A stretch of DNA of 9,181 nucleotides from Nitrospiraceae bacterium (GTDB lineage Bacteria; Nitrospirota; Nitrospiria; Nitrospirales; UBA8639), in contig DOFS01000624.1 in the NCBI GenBank assembly GCA_003523945.1, positions 52,985-62,165 on the forward strand, written 5' to 3'. This document shows, piece by piece, positions 4,947 to 9,181 of this stretch (positions are counted from its first letter, which is position 1; every line of letters starts with the position of its first letter). The position numbers and the translations under genes are program-made. The notes beneath the pieces were generated by a model, which was given only the letters and a program-made list of their open reading frames with translations, ran no database searches and was not told the origin of the DNA.

Positions 4947-6833
4947 ATGGATAAAAGAAAAGTGATTGGGCAAACCTTCACGCGGCAAGCGACCTTCAAC
5001 CGGAAGGCGATCGATGCGGAGAAGCGCACCGTCGAGGTGTCGTTTTCCTCCGAGTCGGAAGAAGTCACCAGATGGTTCGGTATCGAGATTCTAGATCATA
5101 GTCCGGGCGCGGTTCAGTTGCAGCGCCTAAATGATAATGGGCCGGCGTTAGTCAACCATGATGTTGATCGGCTGGTCGGTGTGATCGAAAAAAGTTGGAT
5201 TGACCAACGAGACAAAGTGGGCCGGGCGAGTATCCGCTTCGGGCAATCCGCTCGAGCTCAAGAAGCCTGGCAGGACGTGCAGGACGGGATCCTGGTGCAT
5301 ACGTCGGTTGGTTATGCGATCAATGAAATGGTCAGAGAGAAAACCTCAGACAAGGAGCCTGAACGGTACCGCGTGACGAGCTGGACGCCATTGGAAATCA
5401 GTCTGGTCAGCGTGCCGGCGGATATCGCGGTGGGCGTGGGGCGAGATTATTCAACACTACACAAAGGGAACACTATGCCACGAAGAGATGAACCACAAAT
5501 TTTGACTGAACAAGAACAACGAGAGGAAGACGCCTTGCTTGGCCGGACGTGGAGCGATTCGGAGAAGGAGCGCCACAGGGCTAGTGAGATTCTCGCATTG
5601 GCGCGGGAGTTTCCCTATGACAAAACATGGGCGCGGAACTTGGCCGACTCTGCCATACAGCGCGGAACGTCCATTGCTCAATTCAGGAAAGCCCTCATGG
5701 CCGCCATTGAGGACCGGGCACCTGGGCCGATGAACTTGGCGCATGATATCGGCCTGGATTCCCGGGATGTCAAAAAATACTCTCTATTGCGATTGATTCA
5801 GGCGCAATTGACCGGGCAACCGGATCGGGCCGGGTATGAGTTGGAAGTTTCACGGGCCTTAGAATCACAGTATGGGCGGCAGCCTCAGGGTGTGCTGATT
5901 CCCTGGCAACACCTCATGAGTAAACGGTTGCTCGAGATTGGAACATCACAGAGCGGCGCGTCTTTGGTGGGAACAACCCATCTGTCCAGTGAGTTTATTG
6001 ACATTCTGCGAAACCATAGCTTGATCGTGAAGTTAGGGGCGCGTCTCCTGGATGACCTGCATGGGAATGTCTCGATTCCTAAAAAGACGGCGGCCTCTAC
6101 GGGCACGTGGGTTGCGGAAAACAATGCACCTTCGGAGTCCAATCCAGCATTCGACTCGGTATCTCTGACGCCAAAATCTATTAGCGCCTGGTCCGAGTAC
6201 ACCAGAAAAATGTTGTTGCAAAGTTCACCAAGCATAGAAGGTTTAGTGATGGATGACTTGAGCGCGGGCCTCGGTACCGGCATCGATGCGGCCATCATTA
6301 ACGGTTCCGGCGAGAGCAACCAACCGCTCGGCATTTTGGGGCAACAAGGCCTCTCGATTGTCGAACTGGGCGCACAAGGTGCGGCGCCAACCTGGGAAAA
6401 GATTGTTGCCCTGGAAAGTGCGGTGGCGGCCGGTAATGCCGATCTAGGAATGCTGGCCTATCTGACCAATTCCAAAGTTCGCGGCAAGCTGAAAACGACC
6501 GAGAAATTTGAGGGGACGAACGGCCAAGCCATTTGGCCGGATGTGCCTTTGGTTGACGGCCTCGGCACATTGAACGGATATCGAGCTGGCGTGTCGAACA
6601 ACGTGCCTTCCAATCTCGAGAAGGCCACAACCGGCGTGAATCTGTCGGCTATTCTGTTCGGGAATTTTGCCGATATCCTGATTGGCCGTTGGTCTGGCGT
6701 CTATGACTTGTTGATTGATCCATACAGCCAATCCAAAAAAGGCAATGTGATCGTTTCAGCATTTTCAGATGTCGATGTGGCACTGAGGAATATTGAGTCC
6801 TTCGCGGCCATTATCGATTGCGCGACCGCGTAA
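4947..6833 (+). CDS. HK97-family prohead protease-major capsid protein fusion
   Basis: One 628-residue polypeptide carries two morphogenesis functions. Residues about 1-170 are an HK97 (S78-type) prohead protease with the expected catalytic residues: H71 in ALVNHD, S120 in HTSVGY and E150 in LEISLVSVPAD. Residues about 178-275 are charged and helical, probably a scaffold or delta domain (SAIQRGTSIAQFRKAL). From about 310 onward it is the HK97-fold major capsid protein, with landmarks GTTHLSSEFI, WVAENNAPSESNPAFDSV, LGTGIDAAIINGSG and QPLGIL. Start ATG 4947 has AAGGA 9 bases upstream; an out-of-frame ATG at 4943 encodes only three residues. ATG 5475 (residue 177), with AAAGGGA 5 bases before it, could give a separate capsid protein of 452 residues. 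No portal or large terminase adjoins it, which is unusual for a full prophage. Confidence 0.93.
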   Translation: MDKRKVIGQTFTRQATFNRKAIDAEKRTVEVSFSSESEEVTRWFGIEILDHSPGAVQLQRLNDNGPALVNHDVDRLVGVIEKSWIDQRDKVGRASIRFGQSARAQEAWQDVQDGILVHTSVGYAINEMVREKTSDKEPERYRVTSWTPLEISLVSVPADIAVGVGRDYSTLHKGNTMPRRDEPQILTEQEQREEDALLGRTWSDSEKERHRASEILALAREFPYDKTWARNLADSAIQRGTSIAQFRKALMAAIEDRAPGPMNLAHDIGLDSRDVKKYSLLRLIQAQLTGQPDRAGYELEVSRALESQYGRQPQGVLIPWQHLMSKRLLEIGTSQSGASLVGTTHLSSEFIDILRNHSLIVKLGARLLDDLHGNVSIPKKTAASTGTWVAENNAPSESNPAFDSVSLTPKSISAWSEYTRKMLLQSSPSIEGLVMDDLSAGLGTGIDAAIINGSGESNQPLGILGQQGLSIVELGAQGAAPTWEKIVALESAVAAGNADLGMLAYLTNSKVRGKLKTTEKFEGTNGQAIWPDVPLVDGLGTLNGYRAGVSNNVPSNLEKATTGVNLSAILFGNFADILIGRWSGVYDLLIDPYSQSKKGNVIVSAFSDVDVALRNIESFAAIIDCATA

Positions 6834-6987
6834 CCCATGCGCGTGGTCCATGCCGGGACGCGGCTGGTTGATTGCCCGGCGGGGTGCCTCCTTTGCCCAC
6901 CCCAGAGCCCAACGACCAGCAACCGGAACCCCACGCCTCGAAAGGGGCGCGGGCTATCCGGCTATCCTTCCACCAAGAGAGAACACC
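6834..6987. other. GC-rich, possibly structured spacer after the capsid gene
   Basis: These 154 bases between capsid and zinc-ribbon genes hold several short inverted repeats: CCGGG/CCCGG (6853-6857, 6875-6879), GGGGTG/CACCCC (6881-6886, 6898-6903) and CGCCTC/GGGGCG closed by a GAAA tetraloop (6934-6949). GGCTATCC is tandemly repeated at 6952-6967. No T-tract follows any of them. An open frame from ATG 6850 runs in frame into the next gene and would add 46 Arg/Pro-rich residues, so the region might instead be coding. Undecided. Confidence 0.35.
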
Positions 6988-7179
6988 ATGGCACACACCA
7001 CCTTGATCTCAAGCGGGCTACGCTGCCGGTACTGCTACTCACTGTTGCACGTGGGACAAGTGAACGAACAGACACGAGGATACTGTGAGCCGGTGACTCG
7101 AACCGGAATGGTTTGTGATAGATGCGGATCAGTGGACAGTCCAAGCCGATCATTTTCCACAGACAATGATAAAAGATAA
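6988..7179 (+). CDS. small zinc-ribbon protein
   Basis: This 63-residue protein has two CxxC knuckles, C13-x2-C16 (CRYC) and C43-x2-C46 (CDRC followed by Gly), about 26 residues apart, plus C33. That spacing fits a zinc ribbon. Such small proteins are common in phage genomes and may bind nucleic acid or partners; the exact role is unknown. The start at ATG 6988 (MAHTT) is favoured because the domain begins soon after, but the upstream site (AAGAGAGA) is weak and an in-frame ATG at 6850 would give 109 residues. It follows the capsid gene and is probably part of the late operon. Confidence 0.6.
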   Translation: MAHTTLISSGLRCRYCYSLLHVGQVNEQTRGYCEPVTRTGMVCDRCGSVDSPSRSFSTDNDKR

Positions 7180-7220
7180 TACGCTCAATAGGTTAAATGG
7201 GTCCCTTCTCGTCTCTGGTG

Positions 7221-7272
7221 GGAGCGGAGGCCATCGCGCCCGCATGTCCTCGCTAAATTTTCATTTTTTTTT
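7221..7272 (+). terminator. weak terminator-like hairpin with a long T-tract
   Basis: GCGGAGG (7224-7230) can pair with CCTCGC (7248-7253) with a one-base bulge, and nine Ts follow at 7264-7272. The gap of about ten bases between stem and T-tract is longer than usual, so this is a doubtful terminator. It lies between the zinc-ribbon and helix-turn-helix genes. Confidence 0.3.
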
Positions 7273-7306
7273 ATGGTTGTAAGAATCCTGTCCAAAGTTG
7301 ATTGAA

Positions 7307-7519
7307 ATGCGTGGAAAGAAAAAAGAAATCCCGGCAGAAGATGGCGAATGCGAAGCGTATTTATGGAGCATTGGACAGCTTGCCCACTTCTGCGAGACGT
7401 CAGAGCGCACGATTCGGCGGTATTGTCGGGAAGGCCTGGAACGGCGCAAGGATGGCCGGTTTAATGCCCGGGAAAGTATTTTCCAGATTCATCGAAAAAT
7501 TCTGACAGGAGATTTTTGA
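7307..7519 (+). CDS. helix-turn-helix protein, possible Nu1-like small terminase subunit
   Basis: This 70-residue protein has a clear winged helix-turn-helix at about 19-63: WSIGQLAHFCETSERTIRRY, then CREGLERRKDGRFNARESIF. The pattern (recognition helix, EGL, then a short G-R-[FY] wing) resembles the DNA-binding domain of Nu1-type small terminase subunits, which recognise packaging sites. MerR/excisionase-like regulators share the fold and cannot be excluded. It lacks the C-terminal half through which Nu1 contacts the large subunit. No convincing ribosome site precedes ATG 7307; TTG 7298 is an alternative. Location in the morphogenesis region favours packaging. The stop overlaps the start of the next small gene. 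Confidence 0.6.
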   Translation: MRGKKKEIPAEDGECEAYLWSIGQLAHFCETSERTIRRYCREGLERRKDGRFNARESIFQIHRKILTGDF

Positions 7520-7632
7520 AATGTTCGTCATGCCAGCGCATCGAGCAAATTGAACCACTGGGATTCTCCAGGGAGGACGTCAACAGGGTTCACACCCTCC
7601 AGGTCGCCACTCAATGCGGTTGGAACAGCTAA
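7516..7632 (+). CDS. tiny CxxC protein overlapping the previous stop
   Basis: A TTG at 7516 overlaps the preceding TGA (TTGA) and has AGGAGA at 7507-7512. The frame gives 38 residues beginning MKCSSCQRIEQIEPLGFSRE and ending QCGWNS at TAA 7630-7632. CSSC near the start and a later Cys suggest a half zinc site. Coupling, ribosome site and protein-like composition support it, but the TTG start and short length leave doubt. Function unknown. Confidence 0.4.
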   Translation: MKCSSCQRIEQIEPLGFSREDVNRVHTLQVATQCGWNS

Positions 7633-7773
7633 GGATAGATGATATTGATGAGGTCTGTTCTCTGCGGATCACGAGAAAAGAAAGAGTTTTTGGAGTTCTT
7701 GACTGGGGCCTCCTTCACCTCTTGGAAGGACACGCAACACCAAATTTGTCCACCCCATATAAGGCACACCTAG
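7614..7773 (+). pseudogene. small conserved-looking protein with a frameshift
   Basis: From ATG 7614 the frame reads MRLEQLRIDDIDEVCSLRIT, RKERVFGVLDWGLLHLL, then loses its sense. From about 7723 the next frame continues WKDTQHQICPPHIRHT to TAG 7771-7773. Joined, the two frames match from memory a family of small proteins with the pattern RxxGKxRVxG, then FxxLWWDPxHxxCPS and a final KHT. A two-base loss near 7719-7723 restores the expected length. The first frame alone would run to TAG 7791-7793. The family's function is not known to me. The simplest view is a decayed gene; programmed frameshifting or a sequencing error are alternatives. It overlaps the CxxC gene by 19 bases and converges on the minus-strand cluster. 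Confidence 0.5.
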
Positions 7774-8048
7774 TTTATAGGGACAATTTTTAGATTTATA
7801 AAATCTAGACCCTCACCAACGGCTTTTTGTATTTCAATATCAATTTCCTCCGTTGAAGGGGTTCGGTAGCCCATATCCTTTAAATATGCAATTGCCTCTT
7901 CTGGGGATTCACACAAATGGTCGGTTTCAATATTTTCTCCACTTTGTATTATGCCAGATGGATTCTCCTCATCTCGGATTATAAATGATAGATTCCCGGT
8001 CTGCTCCAAAAGGCCATCAGCGTATAGATATTTTGGTTGATTCCCCAT
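7770..8048 (-). CDS. unknown 92-residue acidic protein
   Basis: I do not recognise this protein. It is acidic, without Cys clusters, signal peptide or membrane segment. Residues 1-45 (MGNQPKYLYADGLLEQTGNL and on) look like beta strands. CESPEEAIAYLKDMGYRTPS near 46-66 looks like a helix and loop, and the C-terminus ends in IVPIN. GAGG lies about 9 bases upstream of ATG 8048. It follows the retropepsin gene by 134 bases on the same strand and may be the last gene of that cluster. Its stop meets the end of the frameshifted plus-strand gene. Confidence 0.65.
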   Translation of the reverse strand: MGNQPKYLYADGLLEQTGNLSFIIRDEENPSGIIQSGENIETDHLCESPEEAIAYLKDMGYRTPSTEEIDIEIQKAVGEGLDFINLKIVPIN

Positions 8049-8182
8049 TTTAGCTAGCCTCGCTTGTTAATCGGCGCAACCCTATTTCATCGGGATAAAT
8101 AGTTTCATCCAGATGATGAGCTTACTTCCCCTTCGGCAGCGGCCCTTTATTTTCTAACTCTTAAATCTTTCCTTATGCAGAC
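8049..8182 (-). other. spacer with possible remnants of a degraded reading frame
   Basis: Between the retropepsin gene and the 92-residue gene, one minus-strand frame reads ELENKGPLPKGK, stop, AHHLDETIYPDEIGLRRLTS, EAS, stop. The residues look protein-like but no start codon opens either piece. It may be a decayed gene or chance. No terminator or promoter of note was seen. Confidence 0.25.
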
Positions 8183-8755
8183 TCATCTGCCTTTTTTCCC
8201 ACGTCGCCCTTGTTTGGCTTTATTTCGATTCCTACGCAGGTCTTCGGGAGACATTGTAACCTTTTTATACTTGCTATTAGATTGATTAATCTCCTTTACA
8301 AAATCCATTTGTTCAAGTGATGGCACTCGGAAGGTAAATACAGTTTTCTTATCAAAATTGGTGATAGCAAAGTCTCCGCTTCGGATTATATCCATACCTA
8401 TTAATACATCCCCACCAACAAATTCACCTTCACTCACTTTTACTGCAGAAAAAGCCACACCGTTCGGAAGATAAACATTTATTAAATAGGTATGAACCTG
8501 ACACCGACCATGAACACCAGTGACTTCAGCTATTCCACTAGGCTTTAAGCCTAGGTCTGAGGCTACTTTTTTGGTAATAACGGTGTTAGTAGCACCAGTA
8601 TCCCAAATGGCAATATAATCTGATTTTTTTTTGAGTAATTCGGAGGTCTGAGTTGGCGTAAAAGCTTCGCTAACTTTTATTTGATTGGTTAAGGCAGGAA
8701 GGAGGCCAGATCCAATGGTAGTGAAGGCCCTTACATCTTTATTGAGATACTTCAC
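8183..8755 (-). CDS. retropepsin-like aspartic protease (clan AA, single domain)
   Basis: This is a putative peptidase of the retroviral-protease fold, which acts as a dimer with one Asp per subunit. The active-site motif is WDTGATNTVI (D52-T53-G54-A55), followed by a flap region around GVHGRC (80-85). The second hydrophobic-Gly motif is VLIGMDIIRSGDFAITN (117-133), and FTFRVPS (140-146) closes the domain. The last 40 residues are a very basic tail (RRNRNKAKQGRRGKKGR) that could bind nucleic acid. No signal peptide is seen, so it is probably cytoplasmic. The start is GTG 8755, just after an in-frame stop, with no good ribosome site. It lies 12 bases after the DUF5678-like gene and is probably co-expressed with it. 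The substrate is unknown. Confidence 0.88.
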   Translation of the reverse strand: MKYLNKDVRAFTTIGSGLLPALTNQIKVSEAFTPTQTSELLKKKSDYIAIWDTGATNTVITKKVASDLGLKPSGIAEVTGVHGRCQVHTYLINVYLPNGVAFSAVKVSEGEFVGGDVLIGMDIIRSGDFAITNFDKKTVFTFRVPSLEQMDFVKEINQSNSKYKKVTMSPEDLRRNRNKAKQGRRGKKGR

Positions 8756-8767
8756 TAGACAGTGTCG

Positions 8768-9016
8768 TCAGTGAAAAACTACTCTAGAGTGAAACGTTTG
8801 GGTATAGCTTTCATTGCCTGGCAAACATTTTTGAATTAGAAAGCTCCCTGGAGCATAGTCTTGTTTGGAGGCTTCATAGGCTTCAATTTCAGTGTCGTAA
8901 TCTCCCACCACACTTTCATTCACAATCACAATGTACTTGCCCTCATATTGGCGAACCAATTGATCTTGATTGGCTTTATAAAATTCAAATTCTTTTTCTA
9001 GGCTCATGGTCATCAT
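8768..9016 (-). CDS. DUF5678-like protein paired with the retropepsin
   Basis: The sequence LEKEFEFYKANQDQLVRQYE, GKYIVIVNESVVGDYDTEIE, AYEASKQDYAPGSFLIQKCL, PGNESYTQTFHSRVVF fits the small DUF5678 family as I remember it: E.EF.Y...QDELV..Y.GK..VI....V.G.Y....EA, then FLIQ.C.PG...YT.TFHSRV. Its function is not established. It is the first gene of the minus-strand cluster and is followed 12 bases later by the aspartic protease, so a two-gene unit is likely. Three close in-frame ATGs (9016, 9013, 9007) and a TTG at 9043 compete as start, and none has a clear ribosome site. Confidence 0.8.
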   Translation of the reverse strand: MMTMSLEKEFEFYKANQDQLVRQYEGKYIVIVNESVVGDYDTEIEAYEASKQDYAPGSFLIQKCLPGNESYTQTFHSRVVFH

Positions 9017-9105
9017 GTTATGATTTATCGGATAGTGGGTCAATGAGCTTAAAGGTCCAAAGACATTTCATAAAGTGGCACGAAAGCTTAATTTAGTATA
9101 CACAT

Positions 9106-9113
9106 AGTCTACA
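9106..9113 (+). repeat. right-end copy of the AGTCTACA repeat
   Basis: AGTCTACA matches eight of nine bases of the tandem repeat at 135-154 in the same orientation and lies 46 bases from the tRNA end. An 8-base match can occur by chance in 9 kb, but copies near both ends fit arm-type integrase sites. Confidence 0.35.
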
Positions 9114-9134
9114 ATATAAATTTTGTCTTTTCAA
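9106..9134 (-). promoter_or_regulatory. candidate promoter of the DUF5678-retropepsin cluster
   Basis: On the minus strand TTGAAA (9134-9129) is a -35 box and TAGACT (9111-9106), 17 bases on, a -10 box. The start of transcription would fall near 9099, about 80 bases before the first gene. The -10 box lies within the AGTCTACA repeat shared with the integrase end, so integrase or its cofactor could affect expression. A second possible -10, TATACT, lies nearby. Confidence 0.45.
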
Positions 9135-9159
9135 TTGCTTCCTAACATATTGTTTTTAT

Positions 9160-9181
9160 TGGCTGGGGGACCAGGAATCGA
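9160..9181 (-). tRNA. 3' end of a tRNA gene, possibly tRNA-Gln, cut by the window edge
   Basis: The minus strand reads TCGATT (T-loop), CCTGG (3' half of the T-stem), TCCCCCA (3' half of the acceptor stem), discriminator G, then an encoded CCA. This is the exact layout of a tRNA 3' end; the rest would lie beyond 9181. An acceptor of type TGGGGGA with discriminator G suggests tRNA-Gln, but the anticodon is not visible. Its 3' end faces the element, the usual arrangement for an integration site. Confidence 0.75.

Noticed and set aside
5885..6334. Minus-strand open frame (149 codons) opposite the capsid domain
   Set aside because: The plus frame is a recognisable capsid sequence; the antisense frame has no motif, ribosome site or operon partner.
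6837..7088. Plus-strand frame from ATG 6837 with a CxxGCxxC stretch
   Set aside because: Arg/Pro-rich low-quality composition, no ribosome site, and it overlaps the better zinc-ribbon frame at 6988.
7302..7505. Alternative frame over the helix-turn-helix gene
   Set aside because: The other frame has a clear winged helix-turn-helix; this one is basic and featureless.
7791..7807. TAGATTT/AAATCTA inverted repeat as a terminator between convergent genes
   Set aside because: All-AT weak stem inside the end of the 92-residue gene, with no T-tract after it on either strand in the right place.

Overview
The window reads as a small integrated phage-related element, most simply a phage satellite or a stripped-down prophage. 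It runs from a tyrosine integrase at the left edge to what looks like the 3' end of a host tRNA gene at the right edge. The host cannot be named from the sequence. Shine-Dalgarno sites, TGA stops and a tRNA with an encoded CCA end indicate a bacterium, and the left two thirds has balanced base composition. There are no rRNA genes, CRISPR arrays or recognisable insertion sequences.

Left (1-2278): a control region with a sigma70-like promoter overlapped by a perfect palindrome and followed by an 11-base tandem repeat. It drives a P4-type integrase overlapped by an unknown 215-residue gene, then a strong hairpin and an AlpA/excisionase-like helix-turn-helix gene.

Replication (2342-4754): a replisome-organiser or helicase-loader-like protein with an internal 12-base tandem repeat, joined by an ATGA overlap to a complete DnaB-type helicase. 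A small zinc-ribbon gene carrying an in-frame TGA follows. No primase is visible.

Morphogenesis (4755-7632): a control region ends in a very strong intrinsic terminator placed directly before an HK97 prohead protease-major capsid fusion. Then come a small zinc-ribbon protein, a helix-turn-helix protein that resembles small terminase subunits of the Nu1 type, and a tiny CxxC protein. There is no portal, large terminase, tail or lysis gene, so if the element is complete it could build a shell but would need a helper phage for packaging and tails.

Right cargo (7614-9160): a small frameshifted gene converges on an AT-richer minus-strand cluster: a DUF5678-like protein, a single-domain retropepsin-like aspartic protease 12 bases downstream, and an unknown 92-residue protein. 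The promoter of this cluster overlaps a copy of the repeat found beside the integrase. The cluster looks like accessory cargo, possibly protective for the host. The working model is: integrate at a tRNA, excise with the AlpA-like factor, replicate with the loader and DnaB, make own capsids under a regulated terminator, redirect a helper terminase, and carry a protease-based cargo.
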